The notes beneath the pieces were generated by a model. That model saw only the letters and a program-made list of their open reading frames with translations. It made no database searches and had not been told where the DNA came from. From the NCBI RefSeq assembly GCF_003937945.1, contig NZ_RSEC01000060.1, forward strand, positions 806,001-870,000: a stretch of DNA of 64,000 bases. The letters are read 5' to 3'. Shown piece by piece: positions 41,070 to 50,047 of this stretch; positions within the stretch are counted from its first letter, which is position 1; every line of letters starts with the position of its first letter. This stretch comes from Amycolatopsis eburnea. Lineage in GTDB: Bacteria > Actinomycetota > Actinomycetes > Mycobacteriales > Pseudonocardiaceae. Both the position numbers and the translations under genes were made by a program.

Positions 41070-42287
41070 TCAGGACTCCGAGCCGAGCCGGTCCGCTTTC
41101 GCTTGCAGGTAACGGCGTTCCGGGCCGCTCCCGGTCCGGTTCGCTGCCCGCAGGTAGAACTCCCGCGCCTCCGCCGCGCGGCCCGCTTCTTCCAGCAGGT
41201 GCGCGCGCACGGCGTCGGCACGGTGCGCCACGTCGAGGCCGTCCAGCAGTGCCAGGCCCGCCGCCGGGCCCGACACCTGCGCGACGGCCACCGCGCGGTT
41301 CACCGTCACCACCGGCCCCGGCATCAGCTCTTCCAGCACGCCGTACAGCTCGACGATCTGCGGCCAGTCCGTCGTTTCCGTGCTCGGCGCCTCGTCGTGC
41401 AGCGCCGCGATCGCCGCCTGCACCTGGTACGGCCCGACCGGCCCGCGGCCGAGCACGGCGCGGACCAGCCCGGCGCCCTCCGCGATCATCGCCGCGTCCC
41501 AGCGCGTGCGGTCCTGCTCCGGCAGCGGGACCAGCTCGCCGTCCGGGCCCGTGCGCGCCGCCCGCCGCGCGTCCGTCAGCAGCATCAGCGCCAGCAGCCC
41601 CGCCACTTCGCCTTCGCCCGGGATCAGCGCGCGCACGGCACGCGTCAGCCGGATCGCCTCCGCCGCCAGCTCGACGTCCAGCAGGTGTTCCCCCGACGTC
41701 GCGGTGTAGCCCTCGTTGAAGATCAGGTACAGCACCTGGAGCACCACGCGCAGCCGCTCCGGGAAGTCGGCGGCCGACGGCTCGCCGAACGTCGAGCCCG
41801 CCGCCGCGATGCTCTCCTTCGCGCGGGTGATGCGGCGCGTCATGGTCGCTTCGGGCACCAGGAACGCGCTGGCGATCTGCGCCGTCGTCAAGCCGCCGAC
41901 CGCACGCAGCGTCAGCGCCACTTGCGAGGGCGGCGAAACCGCGGGGTGGCAGCACAGGAACAGCAGCGTGAGCGTGTCGTCGGAGTCCGGCGGCCGCTCT
42001 TCGCCGGGACCGGCGACGACGGCGGGCGGCTCGCGCACGGCGACCGCCTCTTCCCGGCGCCGCCGGGCGCTTTCGCTGCGCCAGAGGTCGGTGAGCCGCC
42101 GGGTCGCGACCGTGATCAGCCAGCCGCGCGGGTTCTCCGGGACCCCGTCGGACGGCCACTGCTCGCTAGCCGCGAGCAGGGCCTCCTGGACGGCGTCCTC
42201 GCACGCGTCGAACTGGCCGTACCGGCGGACGAGCGCGCCCAGCACCTGCGGCACGAGCGGCCGCAGGACCTCGGCGACCCCGGTCAC
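41070..42287 (-). CDS. ECF42-type RNA polymerase sigma factor
   Basis: A 405-aa extracytoplasmic-function sigma factor of the ECF42/DUF6596 class. It has sigma-2 (YGQFDACEDAVQEALLAASEQW), sigma-4 (GLTTAQIASAFLVPEATMTRRI) and the long C-terminal TPR-like extension (YQVQAAIAALHDEAPSTETT, HLLEEAGRAAEAREFYLRAA). GTG 42287 overlaps the stop of the DGPF gene (4 nt). Such pairs respond to stress in actinomycetes, and the C-terminal extension, not an anti-sigma factor, is thought to control activity. It is probably not specific to the enediyne cluster. Confidence 0.9.
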   Translation of the reverse strand: MTGVAEVLRPLVPQVLGALVRRYGQFDACEDAVQEALLAASEQWPSDGVPENPRGWLITVATRRLTDLWRSESARRRREEAVAVREPPAVVAGPGEERPPDSDDTLTLLFLCCHPAVSPPSQVALTLRAVGGLTTAQIASAFLVPEATMTRRITRAKESIAAAGSTFGEPSAADFPERLRVVLQVLYLIFNEGYTATSGEHLLDVELAAEAIRLTRAVRALIPGEGEVAGLLALMLLTDARRAARTGPDGELVPLPEQDRTRWDAAMIAEGAGLVRAVLGRGPVGPYQVQAAIAALHDEAPSTETTDWPQIVELYGVLEELMPGPVVTVNRAVAVAQVSGPAAGLALLDGLDVAHRADAVRAHLLEEAGRAAEAREFYLRAANRTGSGPERRYLQAKADRLGSES

Positions 42288-42667
42288 GCCATGGGGACTT
42301 CGGTTTCGGCGTCGGCGAAGAAGACGACCTCGCGCACCTCGATGCCGAGGCCTTCGATCGCGGCGTCGGGGATCATCGCGGCGAGCTCGACGGCGCGCTC
42401 CTTGCTCGCGCACTCCACGAGGTAGTAGCCGGCGAGGAACTCCTTGGACTCCAGGAACGGCCCGTCGGTGACGGCGGGCAGCCCCGAGCGCACCCGCACG
42501 ACGGAGCTGTCGCCGACCGCGCCGAGCGCCTGGGTGTTGATCATCTCGCCGGATTCCCTGATCGTGCGGATGAAATCCTGGTGCCCGGTCATGATGGTGT
42601 CCATCTCGGCCTCGGAGAGGTTCGCCATCACGTCGGGGTTCAGGTACATCGCCAGCAGGTACTTCAC
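42284..42667 (-). CDS. YCII/DGPF-domain protein, ECF42 partner
   Basis: A 127-aa DGPF/YCII-related protein with the name-giving motif in VTDGPFLESKEFLAGYY and YLLAMYLNP at the N-terminus. GTG 42667 is preceded by GGGAGC. It ends in the overlap with the sigma gene. ECF42 sigma genes are nearly always next to one or more DGPF genes, which fits here. Confidence 0.9.
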   Translation of the reverse strand: MKYLLAMYLNPDVMANLSEAEMDTIMTGHQDFIRTIRESGEMINTQALGAVGDSSVVRVRSGLPAVTDGPFLESKEFLAGYYLVECASKERAVELAAMIPDAAIEGLGIEVREVVFFADAETEVPMA

Positions 42668-42794
42668 GCCCGCTCCCTTCGTCCGTGCGGATGAACATAG
42701 CCGAGGCGGACGTCGCAACCGCGGAGTGGAGCCCCCGCGAGCCCGCCTGCCAGCCTGGACCCGGGCAGTCCCGGACCCCAGGAGGGTGGCAGCG

Positions 42795-43460
42795 ATGGCC
42801 GACGTGTTCACGGACCTGCAGACCGAGACGGAGGCGCTGGCCGAACTGGCGGAGCGCCACGGGTACGGTCCGGGCCCGAACATCACCGGGCACTTCGCCC
42901 GGTTGACGTCGACCGCGCGGCTGGTCCGGCTCAGCGTCGAGAACCCCGGCGCCTTCGGCGTCACCCCGCAGATCTCCTACGACTCGCTGGACGAGGCCAT
43001 CCTGATCTGGCTGATCGAGCAGCGGAAGGCCAACGCGCTGCTGGCGTCGGCCCCGCCGGAGCCGGAGCTGCCGTGGAGCGACGGCCCGCTGCGCCCGTCG
43101 GTCCTCGCCGCGGCCGTGCTGACCGAGGTGTTCGCCGGCGGCCAGGACATCGCCGACCTGTTCGGCGTCCAGCCCCAGCGCGACGACGCGATCGGCCACG
43201 TCGCCTACTACGGCGTCCGGACCAGGGACCGCGCCTACCGGCGCCACCAGGAGACGCCACCGGCGAAGCCGTTCCGCTTCGAGCTGGTGGCGCCGTCGGG
43301 AACCCGCTGGGACTTCGGCCCGGAGAACGCGACCGACCGCGTCACCGGTCCGGCGGAGGACTTCTGCCTGCTGGTCACCGGCCGCCGGTTCGCCGAGGAC
43401 CTGGACCTGACGTTCACCGGGCGGCACACCGCCGAATGGCTGGAACTGCTGGAAAGCTGA
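42795..43460 (+). CDS. TIGR03084-type protein, short form
   Basis: A 221-aa protein related to the one at 27097-27891: the C-terminal segments WDFGPENATDRVTGPAEDFC and WTFGPEDATQRVTGSAADFC match closely. The N-terminal region (YGPGPNITGHFARLTSTARL) differs, and the loop that carries the first metal histidine in the other protein is less clear. ATG 42795 follows CAGGAGGG. It is divergent from the DGPF/sigma pair. Function unknown. Confidence 0.78.
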   Translation: MADVFTDLQTETEALAELAERHGYGPGPNITGHFARLTSTARLVRLSVENPGAFGVTPQISYDSLDEAILIWLIEQRKANALLASAPPEPELPWSDGPLRPSVLAAAVLTEVFAGGQDIADLFGVQPQRDDAIGHVAYYGVRTRDRAYRRHQETPPAKPFRFELVAPSGTRWDFGPENATDRVTGPAEDFCLLVTGRRFAEDLDLTFTGRHTAEWLELLES

Positions 43461-43754
43461 CCGCGCGGGTGCCACCGGCCGGTCCGGCGGTCCGCGATGT
43501 CATGAAAGGGTCGTTCACCTCGCCAGACGCCATGAACGACCCTTTCATCTCCTCAGACGATGCTGCTGGCGACTTCGGGGCTCGCACCGACCGGAACGGC
43601 CAACACATCCGGGACTCCGGTGTGTTGGCCACTCCGGTCGCCGAACTGGCCGTTCCGGGCGATCCGCCCCCACACCGGCCGCTCAAGCGACGTTGCCGGA
43701 ACCCTGTCGTCCGGCGACATGAACGACCCTTTCATGGCACCGCCGCGGCTGGCG
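43461..43754. repeat. Palindrome block between convergent genes
   Basis: An inverted repeat starts at 43499 (ATGTCATGAAAGGGTCGTTC) and pairs with TGAACGACCCTTTCAT, which ends near 43550. A second stem (GGCCAACACA.../TGTGTTGGCC) is near 43600-43640, and a half copy of the first family is at 43715-43738. A reverse-oriented CAACGTTGCCGGAACCCTG-like block lies near 43690. The block separates the convergent TIGR03084-like and Sua5-like genes; probably terminator function. Confidence 0.55.
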
Positions 43755-44375
43755 TTACTCGAACGGGGCAGGATCGCCGGCACCGACGCGCAGGATCTCC
43801 GCTTCCCCCGAGGAGAAGTCCACGACGGTCGTCGGCTCCACCCCGCAGTCCCCCGAGTCGAGGACCGCTTCCAGGACGTTGTCGAGCTCTTCCTTGATCT
43901 CCCAGCCCTGCGTCATCGGCTCGCCCTCGCCGGGCAGCAGCAGCGTGCTCGACAGCAGCGGTTCGCCGAGCTCGGCGAGCAGCGCCTGGGTGACGCGGTG
44001 GTCCGGGATGCGCACGCCGACCGTTTTCTTCTTCTCGTGCATCAGCCGCCGCGGCACCTCCTTGGTGGCGGGCAGGATGAACGTGTAGCTGCCGGGCGTC
44101 GCGGCCTTGATCGCGCGGAACACCGAGTTGTCGATGTGGACGAACTGCCCGAGCTGGGCGAAGTCCTGGCAGACCAGCGTGAAGTGGTGCCGGTGGTCCA
44201 GCTTGCGGATGCTGCGGATCCGGTCGAGCCCGTCCCGGTTCCCCGGCCGGCACCCGAGCGCGAAGCACGAGTCGGTCGGGTAGGCGATCAGCCCGTCGGC
44301 GCGGAGGATCTCCACGACCTGGCCCAGCGACCGCTTCTGCGGGTTCTCCGGGTGCAGGTCGAAATAGCGTGCCAT
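43755..44375 (-). CDS. Sua5/YciO/YrdC-family protein
   Basis: A 206-aa YrdC/Sua5-domain protein of the YciO subtype. The domain uses threonine, bicarbonate and ATP to make threonylcarbamoyl-AMP for tRNA t6A in the YrdC/TsaC branch. YciO proteins have a less certain role. Signature parts are GGLIAYPTDSCFALGC-like (GLIAYPTDSCFALG), KLDHRHHFTLVCQDF and TPGSYTFILPATKEVPRR. ATG 44375 starts the gene. It is probably a chromosomal housekeeping gene flanking or inserted in the cluster area. Confidence 0.88.
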   Translation of the reverse strand: MARYFDLHPENPQKRSLGQVVEILRADGLIAYPTDSCFALGCRPGNRDGLDRIRSIRKLDHRHHFTLVCQDFAQLGQFVHIDNSVFRAIKAATPGSYTFILPATKEVPRRLMHEKKKTVGVRIPDHRVTQALLAELGEPLLSSTLLLPGEGEPMTQGWEIKEELDNVLEAVLDSGDCGVEPTTVVDFSSGEAEILRVGAGDPAPFE

Positions 44376-44623
44376 GGCCCGAGCCTAGGGTCGCCCGCCC
44401 GGACCGGCACGGCGGGCCTCCTCCGACCGGGCTCATCGGGCTTGCCGCGGCCGGTCCGGCGCCACTCGTCGCGGGCCGGAGTCCGGCGCGCTCCCGCCCC
44501 ACCCGTCCTCCCCCGACACGCCGGGCGCGTCTCCTAAGGTGCGGTTCCCCGGCCGAACGCTGGGCTCCCGCCGCGGCACCGCCGCACAATCCGCTGTGGG
44601 ACCACAGGCTGGGAGGACGAGTC

Positions 44624-45139
44624 ATGACGGAGCTGACCGTGCCGGAGCTGGATCGCCCCCGCGTCGTCGCCGGGGCCGGGTACCTGTTCGAGGGTTCGCG
44701 GGGCCGCGTCTCGCTCGCCGAGCTGTTCGGCGGTCACCGGCGCCTGGCCGTGCACCACCCGATGGCCGACCACAGCGGACCCGCCGATCTGGTGCCCGCC
44801 GCCGACGTCGCGGCCGCGCTGGACGACCCCGGGCTGCGGCTGGTGCTGGTGTCCCGCGCGTCCTACGAGAAGTTCGCGCAGTACCGGCGGCACCTCGGCT
44901 GGGACGTCGCCGTGTTCTCGGCCGCGGGCACCCGGTTCACCGACGACTTCCCCGCGACCCGCCACATCCCCGGTGCCGCCGGTGGCGATTCGTGGGACGA
45001 CGACGAGTCCGGGCTGAGTTTCTTCCGGCTCGACGGGGGTTCGGTGCTGCACACCGGGTCGGTCGCCGTGCCCCGCCTCGACTTCCTCGGCCTGCTCGCG
45101 CACGCGTTCGGGTTCCCGCCGGGAGCCGGCGGCCACTGA
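44624..45139 (+). CDS. DUF899-like protein, short form
   Basis: A 171-aa protein related to DUF899 (thioredoxin-like). It has YLFEGSRGRVSLAELFGGHR, then RLAVHHPMADHSG, then YRRHLGWDVAVFSAAG, the last matching the FGWQIPWYSSYGS area of the 217-aa protein at 9.7 kb. The CxxC-like GCASLTDN part of that protein is absent, so redox activity is doubtful. ATG 44624 is preceded by GGGAGG. Transcribed toward the tandem histidine kinase, 179 bp away. Confidence 0.7.
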   Translation: MTELTVPELDRPRVVAGAGYLFEGSRGRVSLAELFGGHRRLAVHHPMADHSGPADLVPAADVAAALDDPGLRLVLVSRASYEKFAQYRRHLGWDVAVFSAAGTRFTDDFPATRHIPGAAGGDSWDDDESGLSFFRLDGGSVLHTGSVAVPRLDFLGLLAHAFGFPPGAGGH

Positions 45140-45318
45140 CCCCTGTCAACCCCCTTTTTCCGGTGTCCGAACAGGTCGCCGGGACCGTTCTGCGCGCTTT
45201 CACACCGTTTTCGGCGCGCTCCCGTGAGTTAGGATCTACCGCACGCATGCACACCGCGCCCAGGTTCCGGCCTCCCGAGCGGACCGGCCGCCACGCTGAC
45301 TCCGAGGGGTTCGCAACC

Positions 45319-47706
45319 ATGTCTCCGGTCGCCGCACTCGAGCCCGCCGGGCGCTCAGCGACCGCCGAACCGCGCGGCACCACCGCGGCGGACCGGCGCC
45401 CCAGACTGGCCACGTACCTCGCGGCGGCCATCCTCGTCACCGTCGTCGCCGGGTTCGGCGTGATCGGCGTGGTCAGCCTGCTGCCGAACTCGGTCGACGC
45501 CTGGGAAGGCGCGTACGCCATCGGCGCCGTCGCCGGGCTGCTGGCGATCCAGCTGCTGTGGTTCAGCCGGCCCGCCGCGCGGCTCGACTCGGTGACCAGC
45601 CGGGTCCTGCTCGGCGTCATGGTCGTGCTCGCCTACGCCCCCGTCGCGACCTTCGGGCTCTTCTGGGCGGACATGCCGGACTTCGTCGGCGGCGCGGTGC
45701 TGCTCGTGCTGCCCCCGCGGTACGCCTGGCCCTCGGCGGGCGCGGCCTGCCTCAGCATCGCGTTCATCTACTGGTACCACGGCGCCGAGCCGCTGACCGT
45801 GGTCTACAACGCGATCGCGGCGGTCTTCTACATCATCCTGTTCTACCTGCTGGCCCGGCTGCCCCGGATGGTCAACGAGCTCCACGAGGCCCGCAGCGAA
45901 CTGGCCCAGCGCGCGGTCGCCGAACAGCGGCTCGCCTTCGCCCGCGACCTGCACGACCTGCTCGGGCTGAGCCTGTCGGCGATCGCGCTCAAGGGCGAGC
46001 TCGTGCACCGGCTGATGAGCAAGTCGGCGGAGCGGGCCAAGGCGGAGCTCGCCGAGATCACCGCGACCGCGCAGCGCACCCTGTCCGACGTCCGCGCGGT
46101 CTCGCACGGCTACCGCGAGCTGTCGCTGGAGAAGGAGTCCCGGACGGCCGAGTCGCTGCTGTCGGCGTCGGACATCGCCGTGCAGATCCACCTCGACCGG
46201 GGCGAGCTGCCGGTCCAGGCCGGGACGCTGCTCGCGCGGGTGCTGCGCGAAGGCGTCACGAACGTCCTGCGCTACAGCGAAGTCGAGCACTGCGAAATCG
46301 ACATCCGGCACCACGACGGCAAGGTCACCCTCGAGATCGTCAACGACGGCGTGACGAGGGACGATCCCGTGCTCGCCCCGGACAGCAAGCTCTCGGCCCT
46401 GCCCGACGAGGTCGCCGCGCTCGGCGGCACGGCGACCGTGAAGGCCGACGCCGACGGGCGCTTCCGGCTCCGCGTCGAACTCCCGATACCCGACCGGACG
46501 GCGAGCACCGCCGCGCCCGAGACCGAGCGGCAGTCGGTGAGCCTGTCGAAGCGGGTGCGCTGGCTGCTGCCGACGGCCATGGCCATGATGGGCTGCGGCG
46601 CGACCGTGCACGCGCTCCAGCTGACCACCGACGCGTGGCAGGTGGCCCTGGTCATCGGCTGCGTCGTGGCGCTGCTGGCGCTGCAGTTCTCGTACTTCAA
46701 CCGGCCCTCGACCCAGCTGCGGTCGACGCAAAGCTACGGCATGCTGTTCGTCCAGGCCTGCCTGACCTACCTGCCGCTGCTGCCGCTGGGCCCGAACTGG
46801 GTCAGCGTGCCCGGGCTGCTGATCGGCAGCTCCCTGCTGGTCCTGCCGCCGGTGGCGGGCTGGGCGTTCTTCGCCGTCAACATCGCGGCCTACGCGGAGA
46901 TCCAGCGGATTTCGGGCGCGAACATCACGTCGACGGTCTTCTACACCGCGGCCACCGTGCTGACCGGGCTGGCGGTGTTCGGGCTGCTGTGGCTGGTGCG
47001 GCTGGTCACCGAGCTCGACAGCACCCGGCGCCGGCTGGCCGAGATGGCGCTGGCCGAGGAACGGCTGCGGTTCGCCCGCGACCTGCACGACCTGCTCGGC
47101 ATGAGCCTGTCCGCGATCGCGCTGAAGAGCGAGCTGACCGCGCGCGTGCTCCCCCTGGACCGCGACCGCGCCGCCGAAGAGCTGACCGAGGTCCTCGGCC
47201 TGACGCGGCAAGCTCTTTCCGACGTCCGGTCGGTCGCCAGCGGCTACCGCGAGCTGTCCCTCGACAGCGAGTCCCGCACCGCGAAGTCGGTACTGGCGGC
47301 CGCCGACGTCCGGGTGCGGATGGAGATGCTCGAGGACGACCTGCCGATGCCGGTGCGGACGGTGCTGGCCGTCGTGCTGCGCGAAGGCGTCACGAACGTC
47401 CTGCGGCACAGCCGGGTGGAGAGCTGCGAGATCGCCATGCGCCGCACGGGCGAGGGGATCTGCCTCGACATCGTCAACGACGGCGTCGAGCGCAACGGGG
47501 ACGGGCCCCGCCCGGAGCCCGAGGCGGCCGAAGAACCCGCGGTGCCCGCACCGCGGGTCCCGGGTTCCGTCGTCGCGTCGCGGGAGACCTCGCCGGGCAG
47601 CGGGATCGGCAACCTGTCGCACCGGGTCGCCGACCTCGGCGGCGAGCTCACCGCCGGCGTCGAGCCGGACGGCCGCTTCCGGCTGCGCGCGGTCGTACCG
47701 GTCTGA
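45319..47706 (+). CDS. Tandem fusion of two DesK-type histidine kinases
   Basis: A 795-aa protein made of two whole kinases in one frame. Module 1: transmembrane helices from residue about 30, H-box FARDLHDLLGLSLSAIALK with His212, N-box EGVTNVLRYS, then an altered G-box region (DSKLSALPDEVAALGG) without glycine pairs. Module 2: new transmembrane helices from about residue 415, H-box with His590, N-box EGVTNVLRHS and an intact GSGIGNLSHRVADLGG. Both are HisKA_3 type and are closely similar to each other and to the kinase at 51.0-52.2 kb. Module 2 looks competent; module 1 may not bind ATP well. ATG 45319 follows GAGGGGTT. Confidence 0.93.
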   Translation: MSPVAALEPAGRSATAEPRGTTAADRRPRLATYLAAAILVTVVAGFGVIGVVSLLPNSVDAWEGAYAIGAVAGLLAIQLLWFSRPAARLDSVTSRVLLGVMVVLAYAPVATFGLFWADMPDFVGGAVLLVLPPRYAWPSAGAACLSIAFIYWYHGAEPLTVVYNAIAAVFYIILFYLLARLPRMVNELHEARSELAQRAVAEQRLAFARDLHDLLGLSLSAIALKGELVHRLMSKSAERAKAELAEITATAQRTLSDVRAVSHGYRELSLEKESRTAESLLSASDIAVQIHLDRGELPVQAGTLLARVLREGVTNVLRYSEVEHCEIDIRHHDGKVTLEIVNDGVTRDDPVLAPDSKLSALPDEVAALGGTATVKADADGRFRLRVELPIPDRTASTAAPETERQSVSLSKRVRWLLPTAMAMMGCGATVHALQLTTDAWQVALVIGCVVALLALQFSYFNRPSTQLRSTQSYGMLFVQACLTYLPLLPLGPNWVSVPGLLIGSSLLVLPPVAGWAFFAVNIAAYAEIQRISGANITSTVFYTAATVLTGLAVFGLLWLVRLVTELDSTRRRLAEMALAEERLRFARDLHDLLGMSLSAIALKSELTARVLPLDRDRAAEELTEVLGLTRQALSDVRSVASGYRELSLDSESRTAKSVLAAADVRVRMEMLEDDLPMPVRTVLAVVLREGVTNVLRHSRVESCEIAMRRTGEGICLDIVNDGVERNGDGPRPEPEAAEEPAVPAPRVPGSVVASRETSPGSGIGNLSHRVADLGGELTAGVEPDGRFRLRAVVPV

Positions 47707-47752
47707 ACCACGGAAATACTGGTCTGTACCTCTTTGCCCGAACCGGGCGCGC

Positions 47753-48376
47753 TCAGAGCCAGCCGGACTCTTCGGCGATGCGGATGGCGTCGACCCGGTT
47801 GCGGGCGTTGAGCTTCGCGACGACGGTCGTCAGGTAGTTGCGGACCGTCCCCGCCGACAGGTACAGGCGCGCGGCGACTTCGACGGTCCCGTAGCCCTGC
47901 GCGGTCATCCGCAGCACGTCGAGCTCGCGGCCGGTGAGCGGGCAGTCCACCGTGTCCCAGGCGGCCAGCGCCAGGTCCCCGTCGACCATGCGGCGGCCCG
48001 CGAGCACCCCGCGGACGGCGTTGGCCAGCTTGTCGGGTGGCGCGTCCTTCAGCAGGAACCCGCCCACCTTGGCGTCCAGGGCGCGCCTGAGCGTCCCCGG
48101 TCTGCCCAGGCTGGTCAGGATGAGGGTCCGGCACTCCGGGAGCTGTTCGTGCAGCTCACCGGCCGCGGTGAGCCCGTCCTTGCCCGGCAGGTCGATGTCG
48201 ATGACCGCCACCTGCGCCTGCTTGGCCTTGGCGGTGGGCACGATCTCCAGCCCCGACGCGACCTCCGCGACGACCTCGATGTCGGGCTCCAGCCGCAGCA
48301 GGGCGACGAGCGCGCCCCGCACGATGTGCATGTCCTCGGCAACCAGCACTCTGATCACGGGTGCCTCCGCACTCAC
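47753..48376 (-). CDS. LuxR/NarL-type response regulator, paralogue 1
   Basis: A 207-aa response regulator. The receiver domain has the acidic pocket in VLVAEDMH, phosphorylatable Asp60 in VIDIDLPGKDG, and Thr/Lys contacts in LILTSLGRPG and GFLLKDA. The LuxR HTH lies at the C-terminus (LTGRELDVLRMTAQGY and SAGTVRNYLTTVVAKLNARN). It converges on the tandem kinase gene, the probable partner, and follows the small peptide gene on the same strand. Closely related to the regulator at 50268-50873. The start codon ATG 48376 has a weak ribosome site. Confidence 0.9.
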   Translation of the reverse strand: MSAEAPVIRVLVAEDMHIVRGALVALLRLEPDIEVVAEVASGLEIVPTAKAKQAQVAVIDIDLPGKDGLTAAGELHEQLPECRTLILTSLGRPGTLRRALDAKVGGFLLKDAPPDKLANAVRGVLAGRRMVDGDLALAAWDTVDCPLTGRELDVLRMTAQGYGTVEVAARLYLSAGTVRNYLTTVVAKLNARNRVDAIRIAEESGWL

Positions 48377-48620
48377 GATTCCCCAGAAGCTCAGTTAAAC
48401 ATTCTGCTTGACGAATCGGTTGCACCATTCGGGCACCACTTTGCCGCCACTGCCGCGGAATACCCCGGCCCAGGTAAGTGCCAGGTTAAAAATGCCGGTT
48501 CGCGACCGGACAGCTACCGGCCGTGACAGGGGTGCTCCACATGCGCCGAGCCGGCCGCGACGGACGCGGGAGATGTCCGTCGTGACCGGCTCGGCACCGT
48601 CAGGAACTGCGCAAACACCC

Positions 48621-48794
48621 TCAGGCCGCTTCGAGGAGGTCGACGCGGCAGACGGACCCGCGCACGGGGTGGACGTCGGTGCCGTTGCCCCACTGCTCGA
48701 AACGGTCGATCGACAACTCCGTGGTGGCCTTCTCGAACTCGATGCCCATGTCGGCGAAAAGCGAGCGGACTTCAGCGGAAAACTGTGCGGACAT
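48621..48794 (-). CDS. 57-aa peptide gene, candidate RiPP precursor
   Basis: A 57-codon gene with a good ribosome site (GGGGAG, 5 nt before ATG 48794). The sequence has a helical leader-like N-terminal half (FSAEVRSLFADMGIEFEKA) and a C-terminal part with FEQWGNGTDVHPVRGSVCR, one cysteine at position 49 and few Ser/Thr. Arguments for a modified-peptide precursor: size, leader-like half, and an adjacent regulatory array leading to YcaO and SagB genes 3.5 kb away. Argument against: little heterocyclisable material. It may instead be a signal peptide for the kinases. It is followed by the response regulator gene. Confidence 0.55.
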   Translation of the reverse strand: MSAQFSAEVRSLFADMGIEFEKATTELSIDRFEQWGNGTDVHPVRGSVCRVDLLEAA

Positions 48795-49249
48795 TGTTGC
48801 TCCCCAGTGGCGAAGATGAATGCTTCACGTGACATAAATCGTCGCTGAACGCCGCAACGGCAGCCAGTGCCCGCATCATCGGGCACCTGTGGCTTACACA
48901 TGGTCCGTGCGGTTCCGGAGAGGACTCCGAACGGCCTAACAAGAAGTCGAAACCTGAGCGGATCACGCCGATTTCGTGACCAAGCGCGGTCGCGCGACTG
49001 CACTTCGCTATCACCGGCACGGGTGACACACGTCCGGTGCACGTCGGCTACCCGCTCGAAACCGGGGCAAACGGGGCATGTGCAAAACGCATGTCGACCA
49101 CCGGCGAAATCCACGTCGACCGGTGCACAGAGCACTTAAGAAGTAGACGCCAACGGATCTACAGTTTTAGCCGGAATCAATTCCCGCACCGGGTGCCTTC
49201 GCCGGGAAGGCGATCGGGCGGCACTCCTCGACCGGAAGGACGGCCTACC
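48795..49249. promoter_or_regulatory. Divergent peptide/AraC control region
   Basis: A 455-bp gene-free stretch between the 57-aa peptide gene (-) and AraC paralogue 2 (+). TGCAAAACGCATG at 49081-49093 resembles the operator core at 39301 and 56185. GGGCAAACG at 49065 and CTCGAAACC at 49055 are looser copies, spaced 16 and about 11 bp, less regular than in the other regions. No further protein-coding frame with a ribosome site was seen. Confidence 0.5.
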
Positions 49250-50002
49250 ATGGATGAGATCGTCCGGCAAGCTGTGGCACGAGCCATCGTGACCATGCGA
49301 GACAACCTGGGCGAGCGGCTCACGATCGACGACCTCGCCCGCGCGGCCATGTTCAGCAAGTTCCACTTCACCCGCGTGTTCCTGCGGGTCACCGGGCTCT
49401 CGCCCGGCCGGTTCCTCTCGGCCCTGCGGCTGGCGGAGGCGAAACGCCTGCTCGCGACCACCGTGATCTCGGTGGCCGACATCAGCCACCAGGTCGGGTA
49501 CAACAGCGTCGGCACCTTCAGCGCGCGGTTCAGCGGCAGCGTCGGCATCTCGCCGTCCGGCTACCGCCAGCTGCACGGGATGGCGCCGCGGATCGCCGAC
49601 CGGCAGGCCGAGCCGGGCTCGGGCGCCACGGTGCGCGGGCAGCTGCGCCTCTCGTCGCCGGCCGACGTCGGGCCCGTGTTCGTCGGGCTCTTCAGCGCCC
49701 GCATCGCCGAGGGCACGCCCGCCCGGCACGTGGTCGTGCCCGGTCCCGGGCCGTACGCGCTGGCCGACGTCCCGCTCGGGTCGTGGTACGTGCTGACCCA
49801 CGCCTTCGGCACGTGCGCGCAGGACGGCAACCAGGCGCTGCGCCCGTTCACCGGCCTCACCGGCCCGGTGCACATCCAGCGCGGCGTCACGGCGAGCCTG
49901 GCCGACGTGCGGCTGCGCCCGCGCCACGGCTTCGACCCGCCCGTCCTGCTGGCTCTCCCGGACCTGCGCCAGGCCGCCGTCTCGCGGTCGCTGGCGAGCT
50001 GA
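49250..50002 (+). CDS. AraC-family regulator, paralogue 2
   Basis: A 250-aa AraC-type regulator that shares the layout of the protein at 38.1-39.0 kb: N-terminal HTH pair (LTIDDLARAAMFSKFHFTRVF and QVGYNSVGTFSARFSGSVGI) and a C-terminal beta-rich domain (VFVGLFSARIAEGTPARHVV). ATG 49250 follows GGAAGGAC. It is divergently transcribed from the 57-aa peptide and leads toward response regulator 2. Likely acts on the peptide gene and/or the YcaO module. Confidence 0.88.
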   Translation: MDEIVRQAVARAIVTMRDNLGERLTIDDLARAAMFSKFHFTRVFLRVTGLSPGRFLSALRLAEAKRLLATTVISVADISHQVGYNSVGTFSARFSGSVGISPSGYRQLHGMAPRIADRQAEPGSGATVRGQLRLSSPADVGPVFVGLFSARIAEGTPARHVVVPGPGPYALADVPLGSWYVLTHAFGTCAQDGNQALRPFTGLTGPVHIQRGVTASLADVRLRPRHGFDPPVLLALPDLRQAAVSRSLAS

Positions 50003-50020
50003 CCGGACCACTGGGGATGT

Positions 50021-50047
50021 GCCGCCCGCGCGGGGAACGCGGGCGGC
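50021..50047 (+). terminator. Hairpin after AraC paralogue 2
   Basis: GCCGCCCGCG at 50021-50030 and its exact reverse complement at 50038-50047 form a 10-bp stem with a 7-nt loop, starting 19 bp after the stop. It has no U-run, as is common for GC-rich actinomycete terminators. Confidence 0.6.

Noticed and set aside
41070..42667. ECF sigma/DGPF pair as a dedicated cluster regulator
   Set aside because: ECF42-DGPF pairs are common in actinomycete chromosomes; nothing here ties it to the enediyne promoters.
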